A program made the translations under genes and the position numbers. From an uncultured Pseudomonadota bacterium (lineage in GTDB: Bacteria; Pseudomonadota; Gammaproteobacteria; Ga0077536): DNA of 33,134 nucleotides. This document shows positions 16,516 to 25,750 of the stretch, piece after piece. The number at the start of each line of letters is the position of its first letter. Position 1 is the first letter of the stretch. Below the pieces are notes generated by a model that was given only the letters and a program-made list of their open reading frames with translations, did no database searches and was not told the DNA's origin. The stretch is taken from the NCBI GenBank assembly GCA_902597385.1, contig CACJXQ010000021.1, forward strand, positions 1-33,134. Direction: 5' to 3'.

Positions 16516-18081
16516 ATGAAAAAGCAAAAAAAACGTGTATTGTTGATAATTCTTGATGGTTGGGGACATACTGAGTCCAAAAAGTATAACGCAATATATA
16601 CTGCGAATACGCCTAACTGGGACAAAATCATCGAAACAAACTCTCACGCAAAGCTTAAATGCTCGGGCTCTGAGGTGGGCCTACCTCCAGCACAAATGGG
16701 TAATTCAGAAGTAGGACACATGCACCTCGGATCGGGGAGGCTTATCTTACAAGATTTATCCAGAATTAATACTTGTATTTCACGAAACGATTTAAGCTCT
16801 ATTAATCTCCTCAGTAAGGAACTTGATACAGTAGCGAAGCACCGTTCTACTCTTCATCTAATCGGACTTTTGTCGCCTGGCGGTGTGCATAGTCACATAG
16901 ATCACCTAGAGGCCTTGATTAAACTATCTATAAAAAGAAATATTGACCGAATTCTAATTCACGGCTTTCTTGATGGTAGAGATACCGCACCTACGAGCGC
17001 TTCTGAATCAATCGAAAGAATTGAATCTATTTGTCGCCAAAACAGTCAAGTTGAAATCGCCAGTTTGGTTGGTCGCTACTATGGCATGGATAGAAACAAA
17101 AATTGGGACAGGACAAAAATAGCACATGACCTCATTACAAGTAGAAAATCTAAATTCAGATCATCATCTGCAAGCGAAGCCGTAAAAAATGCCTACTCAA
17201 GAAGCGAAACCGATGAATTCATGAGCGCAACATCTATAGATCTAAAACAAGCAAAATATGATATCACGAGAGATAGTGCGTTATTTTTTAATTTCAGGGC
17301 CGACCGCGCGCGTCAAATAACAGCAAGCCTGTCGAAGACAGACTTCAAAGAATTTTCGCGGCAAGAGGCAAAAGTATTCAAAAAATTCTTAACAATGACG
17401 AATTATGGAGAAGAATTTCAATTACCAATCCTCTTTCCGCAGCCTGAAATACCGAAAACTCTAGGACAGGTAATCTCTGACCAGCAGCTTAAACAAATGA
17501 GAATTGCTGAAACAGAAAAATACGCTCACGTAACTTTTTTCTTTAATGGCGGTAGGGAAGCCGCCTTCCCTGGGGAAGAGAGAATTCTTATCCCCTCTCC
17601 TGCTGTGTCCACCTATGATCTGAAACCGGAAATGAGTGCTTCGGAAGTCACTGAATCTATAAACCAGTCATTAAAATCCTCGAAATACGACTTGATAGTA
17701 GCGAATTTTGCAAATGCTGACATGGTCGGACATACAGGGATCTTCGACGCTTCGGTCGAGGCAGTGGAAACTCTTGATTCTTGTTTAGGGAAGATTGTGG
17801 AGATTGCCAAAGAAACTAATGTAGACGTCTTAATCACGGCAGATCACGGTAACATTGAAAGTATGTGCGACTCAAAAAACGATGACGAGGACCAATATTC
17901 GCCCCATACAGCTCACACAAATAATGAAGTGCCGATCGTCTATTTAGGAACCGAAAATAGATTAATAAGCAATGGAGAACTAAAAGACGTGGCTCCCACC
18001 ATTTTAGACCTATTGGGAATAATAAAACCCGACGTTATGAATGGTCAATCGCTCCTCGAAAAAGACTGTGATTCTTATTAA
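16516..18081 (+). CDS. gpmI: 2,3-bisphosphoglycerate-independent phosphoglycerate mutase
   Basis: GpmI interconverts 3- and 2-phosphoglycerate in glycolysis and gluconeogenesis, using two metal ions (typically Mn) and a phosphoserine intermediate. It has the alkaline-phosphatase-like ligands D14 in LDGWG, S64 in MGNSEVGH, ANADMVGHTG, ITADHGNIE and HTAHTNNEVP, and the inserted phosphotransferase domain with HGFLDGRDTAP, GRYYGMDR and FNFRADRARQI. Length is 521 aa (E. coli 514). It is first in a plus-strand trio with the EnvC-like gene 21 bases downstream, an order also seen in E. coli and Pseudomonas. Confidence 0.97.
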   Translation: MKKQKKRVLLIILDGWGHTESKKYNAIYTANTPNWDKIIETNSHAKLKCSGSEVGLPPAQMGNSEVGHMHLGSGRLILQDLSRINTCISRNDLSSINLLSKELDTVAKHRSTLHLIGLLSPGGVHSHIDHLEALIKLSIKRNIDRILIHGFLDGRDTAPTSASESIERIESICRQNSQVEIASLVGRYYGMDRNKNWDRTKIAHDLITSRKSKFRSSSASEAVKNAYSRSETDEFMSATSIDLKQAKYDITRDSALFFNFRADRARQITASLSKTDFKEFSRQEAKVFKKFLTMTNYGEEFQLPILFPQPEIPKTLGQVISDQQLKQMRIAETEKYAHVTFFFNGGREAAFPGEERILIPSPAVSTYDLKPEMSASEVTESINQSLKSSKYDLIVANFANADMVGHTGIFDASVEAVETLDSCLGKIVEIAKETNVDVLITADHGNIESMCDSKNDDEDQYSPHTAHTNNEVPIVYLGTENRLISNGELKDVAPTILDLLGIIKPDVMNGQSLLEKDCDSY

Positions 18082-18102
18082 AAATATTTATGTTTCCCTA
18101 AA

Positions 18103-19095
18103 GTGCCTAAAGAAGCGACCACCTCCCTGCCGGTATTGATATTTCTACTGTCTCTTTGCCAACCCTTTGAAGTAAGCCCTAACTTAGAATCAAAAATAAA
18201 ACCGCCCTTTAGATTTTACTCAGAGGGAAAAAACAATTCTTCCCATTCTCTCGTAATACAAAAAAAGTCACTAGTGGAGAAAATTAGGCATTCAAAACAT
18301 AACTTTGAGCCAAAGCAAAGTCTAGCCGGTGTGCAGGTCTTAAAGCTTCACTCAAAATTAGAAAAAAAAAAGATTCCGATAAATCTTTCACACAACCCAA
18401 AATCGATTGAGGACTTACAGAGTCTCAATTTCCATCGACAAATGTTAAGGTTCGCTTTGATAAAGAATTTCAAAGATATCGAGGTAAAGCGAGGAAACGA
18501 AAAAAAATTTATTAAAGAAATTGGTAAAATTGAATCGTCACTGAAAAAAATTTTAGGGATAGGTACCAAGCCACTTATTAAACAAAAGCGCTCCGGATTT
18601 TGGATTTCTAAGATATGGTGGAAAAACACTTTAGATGCATTTATAGCTAAATTTAATGCTTTAATAGACTATTTTGAAAGAGACGAAAAAACACCATTCT
18701 CAAAAATTTTTCCCTTAGTTGACATGTATCTACCTGTCACGGGATCAGTATCAAAATTATCAGGGGAACCCTTCCCTAAGGGAAGCGTGCCTTGGGCTGG
18801 AATAACAATTAGTGCAGAACCTAACGCACCAGTTAAAGCAGTTGGTCCAGGCGAGGTAGTTTTTGCCTCTGATTTCAATACTCTAAAAAATTTGGTTATT
18901 CTAGATCATGGAAATGGTTATCTAACGTTGTATGGAAACCTGCATAGCCTTACAGTAAATCCAGGCAAGACCATAAAAAAAAATGCAGTAATTGGCAAGA
19001 CCTATGGCGAAGCCCCCAATCAAGAAAACAGTCTTTACTTTGAAATACGAAAAAATGGGGTGCCAGTCGATCCGAAAATTTGGTTCAAATATTAG
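18103..19095 (+). CDS. envC: EnvC-like divisome activator with degenerate LytM (M23) domain
   Basis: The carboxy-terminal 115 or so residues are a LytM/M23 domain: GITISAEPNAPVKAV, then GEVVFAS, LDHGNGYLTLYGN and SLYFEIRKNGVPVDP. The zinc ligands of active M23 peptidases (H..D and H.H) are replaced, exactly where E. coli EnvC has lost them, so it should activate amidases and not cut peptidoglycan itself. The amino terminus (LPVLIFLLSLCQPF) can act as a signal peptide. The region from about 30 to 212 is lysine-rich and much shorter than the coiled coil of E. coli EnvC, and I see no clear heptads. The start is GTG without a good ribosome binding site. The position after gpmI and ten bases before ctpA supports the call. 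Confidence 0.82.
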   Translation: MPKEATTSLPVLIFLLSLCQPFEVSPNLESKIKPPFRFYSEGKNNSSHSLVIQKKSLVEKIRHSKHNFEPKQSLAGVQVLKLHSKLEKKKIPINLSHNPKSIEDLQSLNFHRQMLRFALIKNFKDIEVKRGNEKKFIKEIGKIESSLKKILGIGTKPLIKQKRSGFWISKIWWKNTLDAFIAKFNALIDYFERDEKTPFSKIFPLVDMYLPVTGSVSKLSGEPFPKGSVPWAGITISAEPNAPVKAVGPGEVVFASDFNTLKNLVILDHGNGYLTLYGNLHSLTVNPGKTIKKNAVIGKTYGEAPNQENSLYFEIRKNGVPVDPKIWFKY

Positions 19096-19105
19096 GACCC
19101 TTTAT

Positions 19106-20419
19106 ATGATTAAGCACAAATTTGTATTATATTGCGCTACGCTCATCACATTGTGCATGTGCCCATTAGCCCAATCAAACCCAAAGATAGTAGAAGACAA
19201 TAATGGCTCCCCATCATCGGAAATCCCTTTGGAGGAAATAGCTGATTTTGTACAAATTTTTAACAAAATAAAAAATAACTATGTCGAAAATCTAAGCGAT
19301 AGAGAGATAATGGAACGAGCATTTCACGGAATGGCCACTCACTTAGATCCTCATTCGGCTTTTCTTAACAAAGAAGACTACGCGCTACTGAAAGAGAACA
19401 CATCAGGAAAATTTGGCGGGGTTGGGATTGAGATTGGATCATTTGAGGGGAAGTTCATCATAATAGCCCCAATAGACGGCAGCCCAGCAGCAGAAGCAGG
19501 TGTTCTAGCTGGCGACGTAATAACGAAAGTTGATAATTCCCCCGTTAGCGGCCTAAGTATCGAAGGCTTGAGCCGACAAATAAAGGGACCACCTGATTCG
19601 ACTGTTACTCTTACTATTGAGAGAAAGGGAAAGAAAGGATCTATACAGTTAAAAGTATCAAGAAGAATAATGGATAATGACAGCGTAGCAATAGAGAGCT
19701 TTCCCTTGGGCATTATTTACCTGAGAATATCCCAATTTCAACAAACAACTGGAAAAGAACTAGAAAGAAAATTTAATGAAACTATAAAGGGAGTCTCTCA
19801 AAAACCTAGAGGCATTATCCTTGATTTGAGAAACAATCCTGGGGGAGTCCTGAATAGCGCCATTGAAGTATCTGACGCCTTTCTAGAAAAAGGAGCCATA
19901 ACCTTCACAAAAGGCAGGCAATTAGATTCCAACCAAAAGTTCTTCGCCTCAAAAAAGGTAATTGTAAAAAGTGCTCCACTCTTGGTTCTGATAAACGAGG
20001 GTTCTGCTTCTGCATCAGAAATAGTAGCGGGCGCCTTACAAGACAACCAACGAGCCGTTATTGTAGGAAGGCAAAGCTTTGGAAAAGGGTCAATACAAAC
20101 TATTCATAAAATGCGTGATAACACTGCTTTCAAGTTAACAACTGCTTTTTACTATACCCCTAAAGGTCGTTCCATCCAAGCTACTGGGATTACACCTGAT
20201 ATCCTAGTAGAGAATTTGTCCCTAAAAGCAAGGAAAGACAGGGATCCTTTTGGGGAAATAGATCTCGACCGGCATATTACAACCAAAGAAAAGCCTGGCA
20301 TTCGATCAACCGACTTATATTTCACAAAATTGGCCACAAGAGACTTTGAATTATACCAAGCTACAAAAATACTGATGGGGATTTTACTCGCTAAAAGGGA
20401 GACTTCCATCGCTAAATAG
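19106..20419 (+). CDS. ctpA: Carboxy-terminal processing protease, S41 family
   Basis: This is a periplasmic serine protease with a signal peptide (KFVLYCATLITLCMCPLAQS), an S41 amino-terminal part, a PDZ domain (about 100-175: GVGIEIG...AAEAGVLAGDVI), and the catalytic core. S302 in GSASASE, K327 in SFGKGSIQ and Q331 have the spacing of the Ser/Lys/Gln site of E. coli Prc (25 and 4 residues). The start is ATG 19106, with AGGA eight bases upstream; longer in-frame starts inside the envC end are not needed. Length is 437 aa. In Pseudomonas a homologue beside envC degrades peptidoglycan hydrolases with a lipoprotein partner; no such partner is seen here. Confidence 0.95.
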   Translation: MIKHKFVLYCATLITLCMCPLAQSNPKIVEDNNGSPSSEIPLEEIADFVQIFNKIKNNYVENLSDREIMERAFHGMATHLDPHSAFLNKEDYALLKENTSGKFGGVGIEIGSFEGKFIIIAPIDGSPAAEAGVLAGDVITKVDNSPVSGLSIEGLSRQIKGPPDSTVTLTIERKGKKGSIQLKVSRRIMDNDSVAIESFPLGIIYLRISQFQQTTGKELERKFNETIKGVSQKPRGIILDLRNNPGGVLNSAIEVSDAFLEKGAITFTKGRQLDSNQKFFASKKVIVKSAPLLVLINEGSASASEIVAGALQDNQRAVIVGRQSFGKGSIQTIHKMRDNTAFKLTTAFYYTPKGRSIQATGITPDILVENLSLKARKDRDPFGEIDLDRHITTKEKPGIRSTDLYFTKLATRDFELYQATKILMGILLAKRETSIAK

Positions 20420-20421
20420 AA

Positions 20422-22095
20422 CTACTTTTTCCTGATGAGAAAAGAACCTAGGATCATCCCGCCGCCCAACCCGACAAGTAATGCTATGACAGGATAGTAC
20501 GTGAGCACTAACTCCTTGCCAAAATCAACCCACACAGAAAGGAGCAGTGCAAAAATCAAAAGACCGATGCCGACTAATACATAAACTACTCGCGATAACA
20601 TGAAATTCAACTCTTCTTTCAATAAATTGATTGATGAATCATGGGTCTTCACATTGAGCTTACCTGAGCGAAATTTATCAACCACGTCAAAAACTGATTT
20701 TGGCATTTCAGGAAGCCGAGCCACCCAACCTGGCATCTCCTCTCTTAATTCATGGATAATATTCTTTAGTTTTAGGCGTTCAGCCATAAAGGTTTGAACT
20801 GCAGGTCTAGCGGATTCCCACATATCAATTTCTGGGTCTAAGTTACGAGTAATCCCCTCTACTCCTAATAAAGTTTTTTGGAGGAGTAGCAACTGAGGTT
20901 GTATCTCCATATTAAAGCTTCTGGCCGTCTGAAAAAGCCGCAATAAAAGGTCTCCTAAAGAAATCTCCTTAACTGGCCTATCAAAAATAGGTTCACTAAC
21001 TACTCTAATCGCAGTTTCAAATTCGTCAACTCGGGTATCTGCAGGAACCCAGCCTGATTCAACATGTAACTGGGCGACACGGCGATAATCTCTCTTAAGA
21101 AATGCAGCACAGTTTTCTGCCAAATACCTTTGATCAAATTCACTCAAAGAGCCCATAATGCCGAAATCAACTACTCCATATCTGTCTGGCGCCCCTTCTT
21201 TTCCTGGTATTATAAAAATATTACCGGGATGTAAATCAGCATGGAAAAAATGGTCCCTAAATATTTGAGTAAATAGAATATCTAATCCATTAGAGGCCAG
21301 CTTTTTTAAATCCACACCGGCTCGCTTGAGACCTTCGATATCGGAGACGTTCAGGCCAATCATTTTTTCCATAACCAAAACATTAGTTCTGGTATATTCC
21401 CAATATACCTTCGGGATCTTAACTATCTCTGATTGGGCGAAATTTCTACTCAGCTGAGAAGCGTTTGAGGCCTCGCGAAGCATATCCAGTTCTCCTGATA
21501 TTGTTTTTTCAACTTCTGAAACAATCAAGGATGGTTTCAATTTCGCACCAGGCTCCCAATATCTCTCGATTAAACTGGCCATCAATTTCATCAAGGAAAC
21601 ATCTTGCTTTATAGTAACTAAAATGTCGGGCCTAACAACTTTGACAACAACTTCGGTACCGTCACAGAGGGTCGCTTCATGAACCTGTGCTATAGAGGCT
21701 GAGGCAATAGGATTCATATCAAATTCTGCAAAAACCTCGTCTAAACATACACCGAAAGCCTCCTCAACAATCACTTTTACTTTCGCACTGTCAAACGGGG
21801 GTACTCGATCCTGAAGGAGGCTTAACTCTTTGACAATGTCTTCTGGAAGCAAGTCGTGTCTGGTGGAAAGAATTTGACCAAATTTGACAAAAATAGGACC
21901 CAGGTCCTCCAATAGGCGCCGAATGCGAGTTGACTTTGATCCGTAATTACGAGGGAACCAATTCCATGGAAATAAATAAAATAGGAACTTGACTGGCCTC
22001 AAATATGCGATAGAGAAGACAATCTCGTCAAATCCATATTTCATCAGCGCTCGCTGAATTGCAAAGACCCGAAGCGAACTGGAAAAACTAATCAT
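20422..22095 (-). CDS. ubiB: Ubiquinone biosynthesis regulatory ATPase UbiB
   Basis: UbiB is an atypical kinase-like membrane protein needed for aerobic ubiquinone synthesis. The KxGQ motif KFGQ (71-74), the alanine-rich replacement of the glycine loop (SASIAQVHEA), HADLHPGNI and DFGIMG mark the ADCK/UbiB fold. Two carboxy-terminal hydrophobic helices (VVYVLVGIGLLIFALL and YYPVIALLVGLGGGMI) anchor it. I start at ATG 22095, matching the E. coli amino terminus, which overlaps the ubiJ stop by eight bases; a longer in-frame start inside ubiJ is rejected. Length is 557 aa (E. coli 546). Its stop lies two bases from the convergent ctpA stop. Confidence 0.95.
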   Translation of the reverse strand: MISFSSSLRVFAIQRALMKYGFDEIVFSIAYLRPVKFLFYLFPWNWFPRNYGSKSTRIRRLLEDLGPIFVKFGQILSTRHDLLPEDIVKELSLLQDRVPPFDSAKVKVIVEEAFGVCLDEVFAEFDMNPIASASIAQVHEATLCDGTEVVVKVVRPDILVTIKQDVSLMKLMASLIERYWEPGAKLKPSLIVSEVEKTISGELDMLREASNASQLSRNFAQSEIVKIPKVYWEYTRTNVLVMEKMIGLNVSDIEGLKRAGVDLKKLASNGLDILFTQIFRDHFFHADLHPGNIFIIPGKEGAPDRYGVVDFGIMGSLSEFDQRYLAENCAAFLKRDYRRVAQLHVESGWVPADTRVDEFETAIRVVSEPIFDRPVKEISLGDLLLRLFQTARSFNMEIQPQLLLLQKTLLGVEGITRNLDPEIDMWESARPAVQTFMAERLKLKNIIHELREEMPGWVARLPEMPKSVFDVVDKFRSGKLNVKTHDSSINLLKEELNFMLSRVVYVLVGIGLLIFALLLSVWVDFGKELVLTYYPVIALLVGLGGGMILGSFLIRKK

Positions 22096-22696
22096 CTTGT
22101 CTTGGACTATCCGAAATTCGATTAAACCTAGCTTCGATTGAATCAACTTCGTCTAGTAACTCGTATATACCTCGCTCCAGATTCAAAACATCCAGGTTAG
22201 ACGGCATTAGATTTTTTTCATATAAAAAATAATCTTTTACTTGGGCAACCACTCCATCGGATTTCTTCGTAGCAGCGCGAGTGAAACTTTCATAGGCCCT
22301 TATTAATCTGTGAGCTATAACCGGCCCCAAAGCCTGAGCCAAAACCTCCTTAAATCCATTTTCAACATTTGAAATCAAATCTTGTAATGCTTGCATAGCC
22401 GATAAGTTTCCCGAAATTTCCACACAGCCCGCAGGAATAGACTCTCGTCTTCTTGCATAATAAATCAAAGAAGCGAGATCCTGGATGCTCCCTTGGATTA
22501 CTAAGGTTGAAGGTACTTCTTCATCAACAGTCATTAAATTTTCATTTGCTATCGATACTTTAAAACTTAGACCAGCCCCTTTGACATTTAGTTCTACAAC
22601 TTGTCCGTTTAACTTCTCCAAATTAGGTTTAACCGAATCAGTATTCCACAATAGATTACTTAGTTTTTTGAGAAATTTGTTTAAGATAAATTTCAT
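22088..22696 (-). CDS. ubiJ: Ubiquinone biosynthesis accessory factor UbiJ (SCP2 domain)
   Basis: UbiJ is a cytoplasmic lipid-binding scaffold of the ubiquinone biosynthetic complex. About 202 residues (E. coli 201): an amino-terminal SCP2-like domain (about 1-115, with LNVKGAGLSFKV, STLVIQGSIQDLASL and GCVEISGN) is followed by a helical tail with charged heptads (LERGIYELLDEVDSIEARF). The start is ATG 22696, with AGGAAAGG just before it and 19 bases after the ubiE stop; the upstream in-frame TTG lies inside ubiE. Identification rests on the SCP2 signature and the conserved ubiE-ubiJ-ubiB order, since primary sequence is weakly conserved. Confidence 0.9.
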   Translation of the reverse strand: MKFILNKFLKKLSNLLWNTDSVKPNLEKLNGQVVELNVKGAGLSFKVSIANENLMTVDEEVPSTLVIQGSIQDLASLIYYARRRESIPAGCVEISGNLSAMQALQDLISNVENGFKEVLAQALGPVIAHRLIRAYESFTRAATKKSDGVVAQVKDYFLYEKNLMPSNLDVLNLERGIYELLDEVDSIEARFNRISDSPRQDD

Positions 22697-22715
22697 TGCC
22701 TTTCCTAACTCTGTT

Positions 22716-23465
22716 TTAAAGACGGAATCCAACGTGAATCGTCACAATACCGGATAAAATATTAAAATATTCAATCCGACCGAATCCAGCTTCCTCCATC
22801 ATTTTTTTTATCGATTCCTGATCGGGATGATTTTTAATCGAGTCGACAAGGTACTGATAACTAGCCTTGTCTTTTGCCACTATACTTCCTAGCGTCGGTA
22901 TGACATTACGAGAATAGAGATTGTAGAGTTTTGATAACAAGGGACTTTCAACCGTAGAGAATTCCAAAATAACCAATCGAGAGCCGATATCAAGAATACG
23001 ATGAAGCTCATCTAGTGAGCTTTTTATATCAGTAAAGTTTCGGAGACCAAAACCTATAATTCCACGATCAACTGAAAAATCTGCAAAGGGCAGGGACTCT
23101 GCTCTTGCACAGATATGGCTAATCCCACCAATCAAACCAGAATCAATACCTTTATCTCTGCCTATAGACAACATTCGAAAGTTCGGATCGCAAGAAAATA
23201 GGTGACTGCCCTTAGGCAGTGACGCACCGATTATTTTAGATATGTCACCCGTGCCCGATGCTAAATCTAAAACAACCTGATCCTTGCCCAAATCAAGCAA
23301 CTCAACCGCGTATCTTTTCCATAACCTATGAATTCCTAATGACATCAAGTCATTCATTAAATCGTATCGCTCAGCTACCGTCTCAAAGACAGCGTCTACT
23401 TTCCCGTATTTTTCTTTTTTGGGAATTCTTTCTTCTCCAAAAATACCAATATCTTCTTTTTTCAT
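22716..23465 (-). CDS. ubiE: Ubiquinone/menaquinone C-methyltransferase UbiE
   Basis: UbiE methylates the quinone ring carbon during ubiquinone (and menaquinone, where present) synthesis, using SAM. It has FETVAERYDLMNDLMSLGIHRLWK, SAM motif I VLDLASGTGD (65-74), GFGLRNFTD and RVLEFS-like LVILEFS; the terminal GIVTIHVGF is family-typical. The protein is 249 aa (E. coli 251) from ATG 23465, which overlaps the DUF971 stop by ATGA. An upstream in-frame start within DUF971 is rejected. Motif I reads ASGTGD where E. coli has AGGTGD, a common variant. Confidence 0.96.
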   Translation of the reverse strand: MKKEDIGIFGEERIPKKEKYGKVDAVFETVAERYDLMNDLMSLGIHRLWKRYAVELLDLGKDQVVLDLASGTGDISKIIGASLPKGSHLFSCDPNFRMLSIGRDKGIDSGLIGGISHICARAESLPFADFSVDRGIIGFGLRNFTDIKSSLDELHRILDIGSRLVILEFSTVESPLLSKLYNLYSRNVIPTLGSIVAKDKASYQYLVDSIKNHPDQESIKKMMEEAGFGRIEYFNILSGIVTIHVGFRL

Positions 23466-23836
23466 ACCAATGAAGCATTCCTCAACCAAAGGTCCCGATC
23501 ATGCCCCGCCTCAATAAGCCTCTGCAAATAACGGTTCCAGTACTGTTCTTTCTTATCATGTAGCTCCCGGAAATAGTCCCAAGAGTAAAGTCCAGTATTA
23601 TGACCATCATCAAAGGTTATTTTTAAAGCATAGGTTCCCACAAGCTCTACTTTTTTGACGCCAATCGATACCTTATCGAGCTGCAAAACAGCCTGGCTAG
23701 GAGAATGTCCTCTTACCTCAGCTGACGGTGAATGGACTCTTAGAAATTCGTAAGAAAAACTGTAAATCTGACTATCAGTGAAGGTCAATTCAAGCCTTTT
23801 CGATTTTTGGTGTAATTTAATATCGATCGGTAGCAT
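23462..23836 (-). CDS. DUF971 family protein
   Basis: A 124-residue protein of the DUF971 family, the same fold as the amino-terminal domain of gamma-butyrobetaine hydroxylase. Recognisable are LELTFTD, YSFSYEFLRVHSPSAEVRGH, VELVGTYALKITFDDGHNTGLYSWDY and L.W. The free-standing form follows hslU in Pseudomonas and many other proteobacteria, as here (one base after the hslU stop). The function is not established; a link to Fe-S proteins or heat-shock proteolysis has only contextual support. The carboxy terminus overlaps ubiE. Confidence 0.88.
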   Translation of the reverse strand: MLPIDIKLHQKSKRLELTFTDSQIYSFSYEFLRVHSPSAEVRGHSPSQAVLQLDKVSIGVKKVELVGTYALKITFDDGHNTGLYSWDYFRELHDKKEQYWNRYLQRLIEAGHDRDLWLRNASLV

Positions 23837-23837
23837 T

Positions 23838-25157
23838 TTAAAGTACGTATTTAGTTAGTTCGTCTTTTTCCAATAATTGGCCAATATTTAAATCAACAAA
23901 CGTCGCATCGACTAATACATCATTCAAGTCTCCATCCGGAGCCGAGAAAGATACTTCCTCGAGAAGTTTCTCCATTATGGTATGTAACCTTCTAGCGCCT
24001 ATATTTTCATTCCGCTGATTGATTTCGTAAGCACATTCAGCGATTTTTCTAATCCCACACGGAGAAAAATTAAGCGTAAAATTCTCAGTTTTCAGAAGTG
24101 CGGTATACTGTTCACTCAGACAAAAGTCAGGTTCGGTAAGAATTAAAACAAAATCCTCCACAGTCAACTGATCCAATTCTACCCTATTGGGCAACCTACC
24201 CTGAAGCTCGGGTATTAAGTCCGACGGCTTAGCTAAATGAAATGCTCCTGATCCGATAAATAGAATATGATCGGTCTTGATAAGCCCATATTTAGTGTTG
24301 ACAGTACAGCCTTCCACTAAGGGCAATAAGTCCCGCTGGACACCTTCACGAGAAACATCTGGTCCCGAGGAACCATGACGCACAATCTTATCTATTTCGT
24401 CCAGAAACACAATTCCATTTTGCTCCACATTCTCTATCGCGCCAGAACGGATGTCATCCTCATTAATCAACTTATCCGCCTCCTCTTCACACATCAATCG
24501 AAAAGCCTCTTTAACTTTAAGCTTACGTCTCTTGCTTTTTTGACCGCTAAAATTGGTAAACATGCTTTGAAGCTGATTAGTCATTTCTTCCATACCTGGC
24601 GGTGCCATTATCTCAACTCCTAAGGCAGGAATTGCCAGCTCCACCTCTATTTCCCTCTCATCAAGAGCCTTTTCACGAAGCATTTTCCTAAATTGCTGTC
24701 TGGTGTCATCTTTTTCCATAATTTCATCTTTTTTACCACTACTTCTTGGCAAGATGGCATCCAATACTCGTTCCTCAGCTATATCCCTGGCAGCTTTTTC
24801 TACCTGTTTGATAGCCTTTTCTCTCATCTGACCTACGGACACCTCAGTGAGATCTCTTATAATAGATTCCACATCTCTTCCTACATAGCCTACTTCGGTG
24901 AACTTGGTAGCCTCTATCTTTACAAAAGGAGCCTCAACTAATCTTGCTAGGCGTCTTGCTATCTCAGTTTTTCCAACACCAGTAGGACCTATCATAAGGA
25001 TGTTTTTAGGAGTTATTTCTTCACGGGCTCGTTTCTCTAGCTGAGCTCTTCTCCATCTATTTCTGAGAGCAATAGCAACGGCTCTTTTCGCCGACTTTTG
25101 GCCAACTATATGCTTGTCCAAATTGTCAACTATCTCTTTTGGCGTAAGGTCTTCCAT
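23838..25157 (-). CDS. hslU: ATP-dependent protease ATPase subunit HslU
   Basis: HslU is the hexameric AAA+ unfoldase that feeds substrates to HslV. It has Walker A GPTGVGKT (57-64), the pore loop GYVGRD (90-95), an intermediate domain (about 110-235) including the PPGMEEM region, Walker B VFLDEID (250-256), and sensor-2 GARRLHT. The carboxy-terminal tail ELTKYVL is the element that inserts between HslV subunits. Length is 439 aa (E. coli 443). The ATG is preceded by GAAGGGA, 13 bases after the hslV stop. No sigma32 promoter was visible upstream of hslV. Confidence 0.97.
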   Translation of the reverse strand: MEDLTPKEIVDNLDKHIVGQKSAKRAVAIALRNRWRRAQLEKRAREEITPKNILMIGPTGVGKTEIARRLARLVEAPFVKIEATKFTEVGYVGRDVESIIRDLTEVSVGQMREKAIKQVEKAARDIAEERVLDAILPRSSGKKDEIMEKDDTRQQFRKMLREKALDEREIEVELAIPALGVEIMAPPGMEEMTNQLQSMFTNFSGQKSKRRKLKVKEAFRLMCEEEADKLINEDDIRSGAIENVEQNGIVFLDEIDKIVRHGSSGPDVSREGVQRDLLPLVEGCTVNTKYGLIKTDHILFIGSGAFHLAKPSDLIPELQGRLPNRVELDQLTVEDFVLILTEPDFCLSEQYTALLKTENFTLNFSPCGIRKIAECAYEINQRNENIGARRLHTIMEKLLEEVSFSAPDGDLNDVLVDATFVDLNIGQLLEKDELTKYVL

Positions 25158-25170
25158 AATGTCCCTTCAA

Positions 25171-25707
25171 TTACTTCAAGTCTATTTTGTCTACAGTAAT
25201 GTTTAAATTAGTGTAAACGCAGATTTCGGCCGCTACATTCATAGCAGTTTTTACAATTACTTCAGCGTCTAAATCGGTTTTCAATTTAAGGGCTCTTGCA
25301 GCCGCTCTGGCATAAGCTCCCCCTGATCCTATCGCTATTACGCTGTCTTCTGGCTCCACCACATCTCCATTTCCGGAAATCAGAAGAGATTGCTCCTCAT
25401 CCGCAACGATCAACATCGCCTCCAACTTCCTAAGTATACGATCAGATCTCCAATCTTTGGCCAAATCAACAGCAGACCGAAGCAAATTCCCCCTTTGTTG
25501 CTCTAACTTTCCTTCAAACCGCTCGAACAGCGTGAAAGCATCAGCCGTACTTCCTGCAAAGCCAGCAAGAACGCTATTTTTGTATAATCTCCTCACTTTC
25601 TTTGCGTTTGATTTAAACACAGTATCTCCGACAGATACTTGACCATCACCAGCCATTACCACTTTATTTTCATCTCGAACAGAAAGGATTGTAGTAGCGT
25701 GAAACAT
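25171..25707 (-). CDS. hslV: ATP-dependent protease peptidase subunit HslV
   Basis: HslV is the threonine peptidase that forms a double hexamer capped by Hsl[23 protein letters not shown] aligns with the MTTIVSVRR start of E. coli HslV, so the catalytic Thr is residue 5 and a four-residue FHA-type leader must be removed; other bacteria also have short leaders. [36 protein letters not shown] and [15 protein letters not shown] are all family-typical. Length is 178 aa. It lies 43 bases behind xerC in the same direction. Confidence 0.97.
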   Translation of the reverse strand: MFHATTILSVRDENKVVMAGDGQVSVGDTVFKSNAKKVRRLYKNSVLAGFAGSTADAFTLFERFEGKLEQQRGNLLRSAVDLAKDWRSDRILRKLEAMLIVADEEQSLLISGNGDVVEPEDSVIAIGSGGAYARAAARALKLKTDLDAEVIVKTAMNVAAEICVYTNLNITVDKIDLK

Positions 25708-25750
25708 CTTTAAAACACCTAATAGCTCTTGTTAAAATACTCGTTCAATT

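Noticed and set aside
18992-19105. Upstream extension of the ctpA reading frame into the end of the EnvC-like gene.
   Set aside because: The conserved LytM carboxy terminus is coded in another frame there, and ATG 19106 has a good Shine-Dalgarno followed by a clear signal peptide.
25708-25750. Possible heat-shock promoter before hslVU.
   Set aside because: I found no sigma32-like pair (CTTGAAA with CCCCAT) in the 43-base gap; a TTGAAC/TATTAG pair with 18-base spacing is too weak to call.
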